Assembly (NCBI GenBank): GCA_002429595.1
Contig: DJAM01000020.1
Coordinates: 60,378 to 124,377, forward strand
DNA: 64,000 nucleotides
Direction of reading: 5' to 3'
From: Coxiellaceae bacterium UBA6002
Lineage (GTDB): Bacteria > Pseudomonadota > Gammaproteobacteria > UBA6002
Made by a program: the position numbers and the translations under genes. The stretch's first letter is position 1; every line of letters begins with the position of its first letter. The notes under the pieces are model-generated. The model searched no databases, had not been told where the DNA came from, and saw only the letters and a program-made list of their open reading frames with translations. Shown here piece after piece: positions 49,975 through 57,874 of this stretch.

Positions 49975-51411
49975 TTATCGGTTGAATTCACAACAGACCT
50001 GTCTAGTCGCAATTTTATCCAAATCTAATATAAATTTTGACCGTAAATTTTCGATTTTAGCTGGCTTTAATGAGAGCATTAGGCAAGTCTCGTTATCTTG
50101 TAACATATGAATTAACAATATCAGCGTCTTTTGAAGGATCGTTGTTTTCTTTTCGCGTTTTGCAACCGCATTAAGCGCAATCCATCGCTTTAAAACGAAC
50201 TCTAAGTTTGGTTTAAATGATTCGCAGACATCCAAAATGAAGGTCATTATTTCGTTTCGAAATTCATTTTTTGGATGAACAAGAAATTGTTGTTGATAAT
50301 AGTAGAAGAAATGATCTAAATACAAGTCAATGTCTCTTTCATCCACATAAGAATGTGTTAACAAACATCGTAACTGTAAATAATATTCTAAGATCCCGGT
50401 GGCTCTTGCTCTGATAAATTCATGCAGATCAGGGTTAGGCCTTCTCCGAGTGATGGCATATTGATGAAGGAGAAAAGCTTTGGCGCAAGGGTGTTCAAAT
50501 AACGATCGCACCAGCTCTACGGCACTCTGCTTCACTCCAATGTGAACTCCGATTAATTTCCACCCACTTGCAGAAATTTGGATAATAATTTTTTCTTTTA
50601 AATTAAATTGACTAGAATGAGAGTTAGCTACTATAACATCATCGGCTTTATTTGATTCAACTTTAAAAAATGTCTCGTGAATGACTACAATAGAATGGTT
50701 ATATTTGATGATTTGTGTTTGCGTGTAAGAAGTCGCTGCATGCAGGGATCTAGAAAGACCAAAGAGACTAGCAAAACAATAATAAAATGAATGGAAAATA
50801 AAATCTCTTACATTGAAAAGTTTTAATTGTCTGAAAAGGCAGTCATCATTACAAAATTTTTCATAGAATGCATTGATCGTTCTGTTATCTGAATCACCTA
50901 GCAATAACTTTTTTTGCCACTCAAGTGATTCTTCGGTGCTAGTTTGGGTTTTATTGTTCACGTAATCAACAATTGAATCATAAAAGACAGAATTTAAGTC
51001 CGAAACTGCTTCACAAAACTCACTGTCTCGATTGATATTATTTTCATCGGCAATGACTAATTGTAAACCCTGGCGAAAAAGATCCACCAACCGGTCATTG
51101 AGTGGCAAGACCTGCCAATCTTCTGTTTGCGAATAACTTTCCGAAAGAGATAATTCTGGAAACTCAATTTCACCTGTTAGTGCTAAATACAGAGTCTTTA
51201 AATTGTTTATCTTAAAATATTGTTGATAACAAGGAATATTGTCGATACCCAAATCCGATAGCCTTTGACGCCAGATTTCCTGTGATTCGATAAGATTTTT
51301 CCAGTTTTTACAAACAGACGAGAGATTTAACAACGCTTTCGTGGTGAAAAATCTTTGAATTTTCGTAAGAAATAACTCGCGCGGAATTTTCTTTTCGTCA
51401 GCGAATAGCAC
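49975..51411 (-). CDS. F-box domain protein, candidate effector
   Basis: A 478-residue protein with an N-terminal F-box at about 9-55: IPRELFLTKIQRFFTTKALL, then LSSVCKNWKNLIESQEIWRQRL. Leu/Ile spacing, VCKxW and WRxRL match the eukaryotic consensus that binds Skp1. The remainder is helical with no recognised substrate domain. F-box proteins in bacteria are mostly effectors delivered into eukaryotic cells to exploit host ubiquitin ligases (for example in Legionella). Start GTG 51411 is chosen for spacing from AAAGG; GTG 51420 is too close. The isochorismatase-like gene lies 25 bases upstream on the same strand. Confidence 0.8.
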   Translation of the reverse strand: MLFADEKKIPRELFLTKIQRFFTTKALLNLSSVCKNWKNLIESQEIWRQRLSDLGIDNIPCYQQYFKINNLKTLYLALTGEIEFPELSLSESYSQTEDWQVLPLNDRLVDLFRQGLQLVIADENNINRDSEFCEAVSDLNSVFYDSIVDYVNNKTQTSTEESLEWQKKLLLGDSDNRTINAFYEKFCNDDCLFRQLKLFNVRDFIFHSFYYCFASLFGLSRSLHAATSYTQTQIIKYNHSIVVIHETFFKVESNKADDVIVANSHSSQFNLKEKIIIQISASGWKLIGVHIGVKQSAVELVRSLFEHPCAKAFLLHQYAITRRRPNPDLHEFIRARATGILEYYLQLRCLLTHSYVDERDIDLYLDHFFYYYQQQFLVHPKNEFRNEIMTFILDVCESFKPNLEFVLKRWIALNAVAKREKKTTILQKTLILLIHMLQDNETCLMLSLKPAKIENLRSKFILDLDKIATRQVCCEFNR

Positions 51412-51445
51412 AATAATCACCCTTTAGGATTAGTATTACCTAAGG

Positions 51446-52345
51446 TTACATAAGAGTACAACGTTCTGAGATTTTTTTATCTAAGCTTGCTTGTATCATA
51501 TCCAATAAACGCTTCATAGAATCTTGTAAGTTTAAGTTAGCTTGGGGAACTTGATATCTTCCTGATTTGAGAAAATACCGGGCAATAAGAAGATCACGTT
51601 TGATATCTACCAAATCAACACACTCTTTAGTTTTTTCATATTCCATGATTTTGTCTTCATAGTCTGACAGTATTTTTTGTATTGTTACGGGGTTAGAATG
51701 GTTTAAAGCATTGACCAGTAAATTGTTATTCTTATTACTACTGTTGACTACACCTTTATGATCTTCTAAACAAGAAATAGTACAGCGAGCACATACATCT
51801 GAATCGCAATCGCACCCACAACTATCTTCATTTAATTCGATTAAAAATTCGCCTGTCGCATTAGCCAGTTCTTTAACAGTCCAGGAGACACAACCACAAA
51901 CATTTGTACCTGTGACACATATTCTCGAAAAAGAAATATTTTTTGATTTAAAGTAGTCTAGGATCACATCTGCGCCAGTATCAGTTTGTTTCCATAATGT
52001 CGTCTTGTTGGGATACGATGCGGTGAGCTTTTGCAGTTCGGGATGAAGTTGATCTCTTTCTTCTCTTTGTTCAATAGGAAGAGGTACGTATTGGCCATTT
52101 ATAAGCTCTTGATTTTGTCTATCGTAATTTACAAAGAGAATGAGATGTCCTTGCGACATTGCAGTCGTTAATGTTTCCGCTACAGCACTAACAGTAGCTG
52201 GCTTTTTTGCTCCATTAAAGTAAGGTTGCATATCGACAACAACGAAGACTGTGTCGTAGGCATTCGTTGTTGATTTGAAGAACCCAATATTATTCCTTGG
52301 GTGCTGTTTTGGCTTAATTTCTACAGAAGGAACAAGCATTGCCAC
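51446..52345 (-). CDS. Isochorismatase-like cysteine hydrolase with Cys-rich insertion
   Basis: A 299-residue protein. The catalytic triad of the family is visible: Asp38 (VVVDMQPYF), Lys119 (LWKQTD) and Cys152 (GCVSWTV). Members hydrolyse isochorismate, nicotinamide or similar amides. Where the barrel should close there is a Cys cluster (Cys176, 178, 180, 185, 188 and 192, in SCGCDCDSDVCARC) that could bind metal. About 90 extra helical residues form a C-terminal tail. It is probably in one transcript with the F-box gene, with transcription entering here first. Confidence 0.85.
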   Translation of the reverse strand: MAMLVPSVEIKPKQHPRNNIGFFKSTTNAYDTVFVVVDMQPYFNGAKKPATVSAVAETLTTAMSQGHLILFVNYDRQNQELINGQYVPLPIEQREERDQLHPELQKLTASYPNKTTLWKQTDTGADVILDYFKSKNISFSRICVTGTNVCGCVSWTVKELANATGEFLIELNEDSCGCDCDSDVCARCTISCLEDHKGVVNSSNKNNNLLVNALNHSNPVTIQKILSDYEDKIMEYEKTKECVDLVDIKRDLLIARYFLKSGRYQVPQANLNLQDSMKRLLDMIQASLDKKISERCTLM

Positions 52346-52457
52346 TCTTTTTTTAGTTAATCAAATGACATAATTTCAATATATTATACCAATCTATCAT
52401 CATTGCGTTAAGATAATATTAAGGATCCACTTGATAGCCTAAATGAAGGAAGCCGCT

Positions 52458-52991
52458 ATGAGTCACTTAAAGCCGATTAAACCAGCACAGGTTATTCATA
52501 AAGTATTTTCACGTAATCATTTTTTTCCTAACAATAGTCATTACCCATTATTGATTTATAAACAGGCTTTTAATTTTACCGATGAAACCCCTGAGATGGT
52601 GCAGCATTTTTTAAAGGCACACGAGTGGCGTAATTCCTGGGTCAATAGTATTTATGATTTCGATCACTATCACAGCAATACTCATGAAGTCTTAGTCGTT
52701 ATTAAAGGGAATTGTGAGGTGTTGATTGGTGGACCTGGTGGTGAGACGTTTTATATTGAGCAAGGTGATGTTATCATTTTTCCAGCAGGTGTTTCTCATA
52801 AAAATATCGGCTCTTCCGAAGATTTTAAAACGATCGGTGCCTACCCTTTTGATGTGCAGTACGATATGAATTACGGCAAAGAATCGGAACATCCTAAGGT
52901 AGATGAGAATATTAAGAACGTAGGGTTGCCGAGTTGCGATCCAATCTTTGGCAAAGAGGGAATTTTATTCAATTTTTGGCCTAGCGATTAA
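52458..52991 (+). CDS. Cupin domain protein
   Basis: A 177-residue protein with one cupin fold. The metal-binding motif region is HEVLVVIKGNCEVLIGG with GD(VIIFPAGVSHKN), matching G(X)5HXH-like and G(X)5PXG(X)2H motifs. It resembles the YjlB-type cupins of unknown function. ATG 52458 follows AGGAAG. It is divergent from the isochorismatase gene. Confidence 0.88.
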   Translation: MSHLKPIKPAQVIHKVFSRNHFFPNNSHYPLLIYKQAFNFTDETPEMVQHFLKAHEWRNSWVNSIYDFDHYHSNTHEVLVVIKGNCEVLIGGPGGETFYIEQGDVIIFPAGVSHKNIGSSEDFKTIGAYPFDVQYDMNYGKESEHPKVDENIKNVGLPSCDPIFGKEGILFNFWPSD

Positions 52992-53035
52992 CGAATTGAT
53001 GCGTTTGCATAGTTCGTATGTTTTTATGGCAGATA

Positions 53036-53064
53036 TTGCTATATGGCAGTATTTGCCATATAAT
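53036..53064 (+). promoter_or_regulatory. Promoter with operator for the HigBA-like module
   Basis: TTGCTA (53036-53041), 17-base spacer, TATAAT (53059-53064). An inverted repeat TATGGCA-GTATT-TGCCATA spans 53042-53060, covering the spacer and the -10, and a partial copy (TATGGCAG) lies just upstream. It is a likely autorepression site. Confidence 0.7.
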
Positions 53065-53070
53065 ATAAAG

Positions 53071-53362
53071 ATGAAATGGAATGTGTCGCTATCAAAAAAT
53101 GCAGAAAAGCAACTAAAAAAACTTAATGAGAAGCTACAATCTATTGTGTTTTTACTTAAGGAAGAATTGCAATGGTATGGGCCCGTATTGGAAAAATGGC
53201 CAAATTACGGGAAATTACACCTGTAAAAAAAATATCGATAAACGGCATTGTCACTTACAAAAAGGAAGGCCTACCTATATATGTTGTTGGGAGGTAGTTG
53301 ATAAACGAAACAAAGTAATCGAGGTATATTATGTCGGCAGTCACGAAAAAGCCCCCTACTAA
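53071..53362 (+). pseudogene. RelE/HigB-type toxin gene disrupted by frameshift
   Basis: Two overlapping frames make one toxin. From ATG 53071 come MKWNVSLSKNAEKQLKKLNE and later GPVLEKWPNYGKL, then a stop at 53224-53226. The adjacent frame continues with KRHCHLQKGRPTYICCWEVV and ends VYYVGSHEKAPY at 53362. Intact relatives run straight through WPNYGKL to RHHCHLKKGKPTY. The change needed is one inserted base (or two lost) between about 53213 and 53224. The antitoxin gene overlaps the 3' end and is intact. A read error is possible. Confidence 0.8.
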
Positions 53363-53708
53363 ATTAAGTAAGCAGCATTGTTCAGTTCTTTACGTTGAAG
53401 ATAGTGGTCGGGTATACCATATACCTAGAAACATAGCTGAAAAATATGAAGTATATAAACCAGACAAAAGGCACAAAGCATCATCTGAAGATGTATTTAC
53501 AAAGCTTGAACGCAAATACACTAAACCTGGTGTTCTTTTAAGAGGAACTCGTCATCGCGAAAATCTTACTCAAGCGCAAATGGCAAAACGAATTAATGTT
53601 ACTCAGTCGGATCTTTCTAAAATGGAAAATGGTAAGAGGCCTATTGGCAAAACAATTGCAAAAAGAATCGAAGAAGAATTTGGCATTAACTATCGTTACT
53701 TTTTGTAA
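53331..53708 (+). CDS. XRE-type antitoxin (HigA-like)
   Basis: A 125-residue protein. The variable N-terminal half (PRNIAEKYEVYKPDKRHKA) is the toxin-contact region. The C-terminal helix-turn-helix (about 65-120) is LLRGTRHRENLTQAQMAKRI, TQSDLSKMENGKRPIGKTIA. The gene starts inside the toxin 3' end (32-base overlap), the usual toxin-first order. It probably represses the promoter at 53036-53064. Confidence 0.9.
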   Translation: MSAVTKKPPTKLSKQHCSVLYVEDSGRVYHIPRNIAEKYEVYKPDKRHKASSEDVFTKLERKYTKPGVLLRGTRHRENLTQAQMAKRINVTQSDLSKMENGKRPIGKTIAKRIEEEFGINYRYFL

Positions 53709-53714
53709 GTGATT

Positions 53715-54923
53715 TTATTGATGAATATCGCGTGGCAATAACACCCACAATTGTCCTTGGTTTTTAAGGTTGCCTGCAATATAAGCTGCTTGATCCCCCG
53801 CGCCCCAATAAGTATCACAATGCATGCCGGTAATAGCACCACCAGTGTCTTGAGCAATGAATAATCGATTAAGATCAGTTTTACCGCTTGAGGTTGGAAT
53901 GGCTGTTGAAACCCAAATAGGTGCACCTAAAGGCAAGAGATGGGTATCCACTGCGAGTGATCGACCAGGTGTTAGTGGCACGCGCTCGCTTCCTATTGGA
54001 TCATTTTGATTTAATAATCTAAAAAAAATGTACGATTGATCTTTATTTAAAACTTCATTGACCTTATCAGGATGTTCTTCAAACCAACTGCGCATCGACT
54101 GCATCGAGACATTTTCTTTAGTGAAGATTTTATGTTTTATAAAAAAATTTCCAATTGGTGTATAGGGTCGACCATTTGAACCTGCATAGCCAAGTATCAT
54201 GTGTTGACCATCTGGAAGTTCAACAATACCGGATCCTTGTATCTGTAAAAAAAATAGATCGACGACATTGTTGGCCCACAGCAAAATTTTCGCAGATTTA
54301 TCAATCGCGCCTTGATTAATGGCAGCACGATCAGGATAGGGTAGAATCTTATTTCCTTGCAACTGCCCATACAGTGATTTTTTGGCCCGATATTCTTGTT
54401 TGAAATTTTTTAATTTCACTTCAATCAAATCGCCTGGGACTGAATAAACAGGCACTTTGTATTGTTCATCATTTTGATAACTGGCATGCAACAAAGGTAA
54501 GTAGTAGCCTGTGAAAAGTATTTTTGGATTATAATTTTTAGTAATGTGATAAGGCACAAACCACTTTTCAAAAAAATGCTTAGCATCATGTTGAGAAGGA
54601 TTTTTCAGCAGTGTTGCTCCAACACAGATTTTCTGCCAATCTTGCGTGTGACCGCCCAACTTATTTTTACTGAAGGCATCGTTCGGATTTTGTTTTAAAA
54701 TATCAGTGCACGAACGTTGAAACGAATTAAATGCGGCGAGATGATTATCCTGTTGCCAATGCGGCAATTGTTGGAAATTACTTTGTTTAAAAGCATAACG
54801 TTCACCAAATTTGCCTTCATAATAAGCATTGCCAATGATCAGTAAGCCGATAATAAATAAAACCGACAAAGCTATAAAAAACTTTTTCACTATTTTTTTG
54901 CTGAGATTTTTAGTTGCTGGCAT
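53715..54923 (-). CDS. mltA: Membrane-bound lytic murein transglycosylase A
   Basis: A 402-residue enzyme. An N-terminal membrane anchor is at about 14-35 (FFIALSVLFIIGLLIIG) rather than the usual lipoprotein signal Cys. The MltA domain has FFLQIQGSGIVELPDGQ, GYAGSNGRPYTPIGN and FFRLLNQNDPIGS, followed by a C-terminal 3D domain with the catalytic Asp in AQDTGGAITGMHCD, YWGAGDQAAYIAGNL. It cleaves the glycan chain to 1,6-anhydro-MurNAc. It converges with the antitoxin gene, 6 bases apart. Confidence 0.93.
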   Translation of the reverse strand: MPATKNLSKKIVKKFFIALSVLFIIGLLIIGNAYYEGKFGERYAFKQSNFQQLPHWQQDNHLAAFNSFQRSCTDILKQNPNDAFSKNKLGGHTQDWQKICVGATLLKNPSQHDAKHFFEKWFVPYHITKNYNPKILFTGYYLPLLHASYQNDEQYKVPVYSVPGDLIEVKLKNFKQEYRAKKSLYGQLQGNKILPYPDRAAINQGAIDKSAKILLWANNVVDLFFLQIQGSGIVELPDGQHMILGYAGSNGRPYTPIGNFFIKHKIFTKENVSMQSMRSWFEEHPDKVNEVLNKDQSYIFFRLLNQNDPIGSERVPLTPGRSLAVDTHLLPLGAPIWVSTAIPTSSGKTDLNRLFIAQDTGGAITGMHCDTYWGAGDQAAYIAGNLKNQGQLWVLLPRDIHQ

Positions 54924-55036
54924 TGATTGTATCGCTTTACGCTACGGTTTTTTGATTTATCAATTTAACATTTTAATCTTAATGAACCATTAATAAAACT
55001 TATGAATTTTTTGTTTCTCTTTTAGGCAACAGCTTG

Positions 55037-55294
55037 CTACTCGACGCTTTTCTTGAATAATGCTCGATAGACGCCGTAAAGACTAATGAATCCCCAGACA
55101 ACCTCAATGACCACGGCTGGTAAATTCCATTCAAAATACAGTGAAAACAGTACCATAGCAGAGCCTAAAAAATTTAAAAACGAATAGCTAACACTGTAGG
55201 GATCGATCCGTTGTAGTTGTAATAATATGTAAGACAAAAGTACCACAAAAACGCCTATCATACCGATCACTGTTGCGATCATATTTAAAGTCAT
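55037..55294 (-). CDS. CBU_0592-type small membrane protein
   Basis: An 85-residue protein with three membrane helices: MIATVIGMIGVFVVLLSYILL, SFLNFLGSAMVLFSLYF and AVVIEVVWGFISLYGVYRAL. The central RIDPYSVSYSFLNF is the signature of the CBU_0592 family, named from Coxiella. The function is unknown. The resemblance to Coxiella supports the Legionellales guess. Confidence 0.85.
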   Translation of the reverse strand: MTLNMIATVIGMIGVFVVLLSYILLQLQRIDPYSVSYSFLNFLGSAMVLFSLYFEWNLPAVVIEVVWGFISLYGVYRALFKKSVE

Positions 55295-55379
55295 GTCATC
55301 TCCACGCTAATTAATCGTTCCAATTTAACAGCCTAATTTCGTATAATCAAATTCCCATTGGCAAGAACAAGGAAAAATC

Positions 55380-56078
55380 ATGCTGGATTTATACTACTGG
55401 CCAACGCCAAACGGCCATAAGATCACCATTTTTCTAGAAGAAACATCATTGCCTTACCAAATTAAAGAGGTGCATATTGGCAAAGGCGATCAATTTACCC
55501 CAGAATTTTTACAGATCTCTCCCAACAATAAAATCCCAGCACTGGTGGACCACGAGCCTCGTGATGGCAAGGGGCCATTGTCTATTTTTGAATCGGGTGC
55601 CATTTTGCTATATCTAGCAGAAAAGACGGGCCAATTTCTTCCCACTGACCTTCGTAGTCGCTACCAGACGCTGCAGTGGTTGTTCTGGCAAATGGCGGGC
55701 TTAGGTCCCATGGCCGGGCAAAATCACCACTTCACGCAATACAGTGACCAAAAAATTCCTTATGCCATTGAACGCTATGTCAAAGAAACATCTCGGCTCT
55801 ACGCGGTGCTCAATAAACAACTCAAAGATCGTGAGTTCATTGCTGATGATTATTCGATCGCTGATATGGCGTGTTATCCGTGGATTGTGTCTCATGACAA
55901 ACAACAGCAAACACTAAGTGATTTTCCGCATTTAGAACGTTGGTTTGAAACCATAGCCAAACGAGCTGCCGTGCGACGAGCCTATGAAATTGGCGTCAAC
56001 ATAAAAACAGGCACAACTATGACGGCAGATGCGAAAAAAATTTTGTTTGGACAAGATGCCGGCACAATTAAAGACTAA
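55380..56078 (+). CDS. Glutathione S-transferase family protein (YfcG/Ure2-like)
   Basis: A 232-residue cytosolic GST. The thioredoxin-like N-terminal domain has YYWPTPNGHKITIFLEE, the cis-Pro in NNKIPALVDH, and the GSH-binding ESGAILLYLAEKTG. The C-terminal helical domain has LQWLFWQMAGLGPMAGQ and DYSIADMACYPWI. The TPNG at the active site and the overall length fit the Nu-class YfcG/YghU group, which have disulfide reductase activity toward GSSG-type substrates. Confidence 0.9.
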   Translation: MLDLYYWPTPNGHKITIFLEETSLPYQIKEVHIGKGDQFTPEFLQISPNNKIPALVDHEPRDGKGPLSIFESGAILLYLAEKTGQFLPTDLRSRYQTLQWLFWQMAGLGPMAGQNHHFTQYSDQKIPYAIERYVKETSRLYAVLNKQLKDREFIADDYSIADMACYPWIVSHDKQQQTLSDFPHLERWFETIAKRAAVRRAYEIGVNIKTGTTMTADAKKILFGQDAGTIKD

Positions 56079-56162
56079 TTGCGGATATCCTAGAATAGAA
56101 GACATTACTAAAGAGAAAATTATCTACTATAAATAAACCTATAGTTTTTATAGGAAAGTAAA

Positions 56163-56635
56163 ATGGAACATTATCAACCACTTGATGATTATGAAGGATT
56201 TCAAAGAAAGGTTTCTATTACTAACCATAATGGGACATTTTATTACGTCGTAATGATTAGCCGTCAAGGATCTGATGGATCTATAGAAAGTGAAGTGATA
56301 GTGTCAGATAGTGAAATTTTCCTAATGAACAAGCTGCACGTAACGCTGCTGATAATGCTTCAAAACAGCATATAGTTTCAAATCTAAACTGTAGGGAAAT
56401 ATTTAAACAATCGATTAGAAGTAAACTTAATCAATCTGCGGATACTAAAAATATCGAATTAGGAGACTGGGAAATATGCAATAACAAATTGCACCTATCT
56501 TATGTTTGGAAAGGAAAACATAGAGCTATCGAAGCTCCAGATGAATTAAATGGTGTTGAGAATCCAGAAACTAAAGCTCGACTAGTTGACGATGTTTTTA
56601 ATAAAATAAAGAACCATGCTCCTAAGGAAAGATAA
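56163..56635 (+). pseudogene. Hypothetical protein gene with a frameshift
   Basis: The first frame (MEHYQPLDDYEGFQRKVSIT onward) ends prematurely at 56375. From the T4 tract at 56317-56320 the adjacent frame continues with a sensible protein (PNEQAARNAADNASKQHIV, then LGDWEICNNKLHLSYVWKGK) and ends at 56635. With five Ts the two join as SDSEIFPNEQAAR, giving about 157 residues. I do not recognise the family. The second half has no good start of its own. It may be decayed or an error in the sequence. Confidence 0.7.
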
Positions 56636-56803
56636 GAAGAATGCTTATTACATCTAATAGCTACATTCTGTTAGAAAACTGACAACGTAAAGCTTTATTT
56701 AACTGAAACTCTCCCCGGCACAGAAGCCTGCTCTGTACTTGGTTATGTGAAAGAATCCAAGATATTTGAGAATTATGCTGAGATCTTTGCAACTATAGAA
56801 CTC

Positions 56804-57289
56804 TTAATTCTTAATAAGCATTTGATTTCTAACGACTTTATTTCTTTTATTAAATTGTTCACTGCTAGAACTAATTATTATTTCTACATTCTTTCCTAAA
56901 ATACTTAAGGCCTGCACAATTCTGGGGAATTTTGATTTATAGTGTGGATCAATAAGGCGTCTTACCTCCTTCTCATTACAATTTAATTTTCTGGCCAAAA
57001 CTACATTAGTCATATTTTTTTCTCTCATAGCCATGTACAAACCGGCTTTGACGGCTAATGTAGAACCTAAGGAAACTATTCTATTTTTCTCTAAATGACT
57101 TGGTTCTGGTATATTCATTTTCATCACCATTCGATTAGCAATAGCTTCTTCAAGACAATCCAAGGCTTCGCTTAATGCATCCTCGATTGTTTCACCTTGA
57201 GTAATTGCTTCTGGCAAATCAACAAATTGGACTACATAGCCTCCTTCTTTTTGTTCTATTAAATTTATAGGATAATTAAAATCTCGCAT
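56804..57289 (-). CDS. hicB: HicB family antitoxin
   Basis: A 161-residue HicB protein. The N-terminal HicB fold (1-75) carries YPINLIEQKEGGYVVQFVDL, ITQGETIEDALSEALDCLEE. The C-terminal DNA-binding part (about 85-140) carries LYMAMREKNMTNVVLARKL, NEKEVRRLIDPHYKS, an HTH of the type seen in long HicB antitoxins. It neutralises HicA and represses the operon. The last 20 residues are an unusual polar tail (SSEQFNKRNKVVRNQMLIK). Confidence 0.92.
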   Translation of the reverse strand: MRDFNYPINLIEQKEGGYVVQFVDLPEAITQGETIEDALSEALDCLEEAIANRMVMKMNIPEPSHLEKNRIVSLGSTLAVKAGLYMAMREKNMTNVVLARKLNCNEKEVRRLIDPHYKSKFPRIVQALSILGKNVEIIISSSSEQFNKRNKVVRNQMLIKN

Positions 57290-57294
57290 TAGAT

Positions 57295-57510
57295 TTACTC
57301 CAAATCATCTTTATCAATATTGAGTTGCTTTAACATAGCATTGTAGGTTCCAGTCTTTAATTCATCTTTTAAATTACGAATAATTGTGAAATTTTGTCCA
57401 AAAAATAGAGTGCTATGATTACCCTTACCTCTTTGTTGAACTAATTCAACTTTAATGCCTCTGTTCTTACCAAGTTTTTTAATTTTTTTAAGAAATTCAG
57501 AGCCTTTCAT
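57295..57510 (-). CDS. hicA: HicA family mRNA interferase toxin
   Basis: A 71-residue double-stranded-RNA-binding-fold toxin that cleaves mRNA in a ribosome-independent way. MKGSEFLKKIKKLGK leads to the active-site histidine in RGKGNHSTLFF, followed by TIIRNLKDELKTGTYNAMLKQLNI. ATG 57510 is chosen over the longer frame to 57552 because it gives the family N-terminus and follows AGAAGA. It is intact and 5 bases upstream of hicB. Confidence 0.92.
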   Translation of the reverse strand: MKGSEFLKKIKKLGKNRGIKVELVQQRGKGNHSTLFFGQNFTIIRNLKDELKTGTYNAMLKQLNIDKDDLE

Positions 57511-57874
57511 GTTATCTTCTTTTATTATCGGACAAAAAAGTCCGAAATGCAAGTATCGTATAGATATTTAAAAGTGGGGGCTAATTCAGTTTTGTAAGTT
57601 TTTGATTATCCATGATTTTTATTTTATATGTTTTAATTGGCCAAATAATAAAGATCCATATTTAAATTACCAGTATTTTCATCGCAGAGTTACAAAATAC
57701 TGATGAAAGGAGATGAGAATGGCGCCATTCCTAAAGATATTATTGATATGCTCTGAAAGTGTACGGACACTTTTGTCAAATAAATCAGAAAACTATAAAA
57801 CTATATTCAGTTGGTGAATAGTCAAATCAAACAAGATTATTCCGACAAGTAAAATTTACTGCTCAAATTAAAGA
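57511..57874. other. Intergenic region between lhr end and hicA
   Basis: About 360 bases. A 32-codon frame at 57719-57817 with AAGGAG upstream (MAPFLKILLICSESVRTLLS) is the only candidate. It is too short and unsupported to call a gene. The stretch near 57750-57785 resembles neither terminator nor known repeat. Confidence 0.4.

Noticed and set aside
57719..57817. A 32-codon frame with a good ribosome-binding site
   Set aside because: Too short, no motif, no partner and no sign of conservation that can be judged here.
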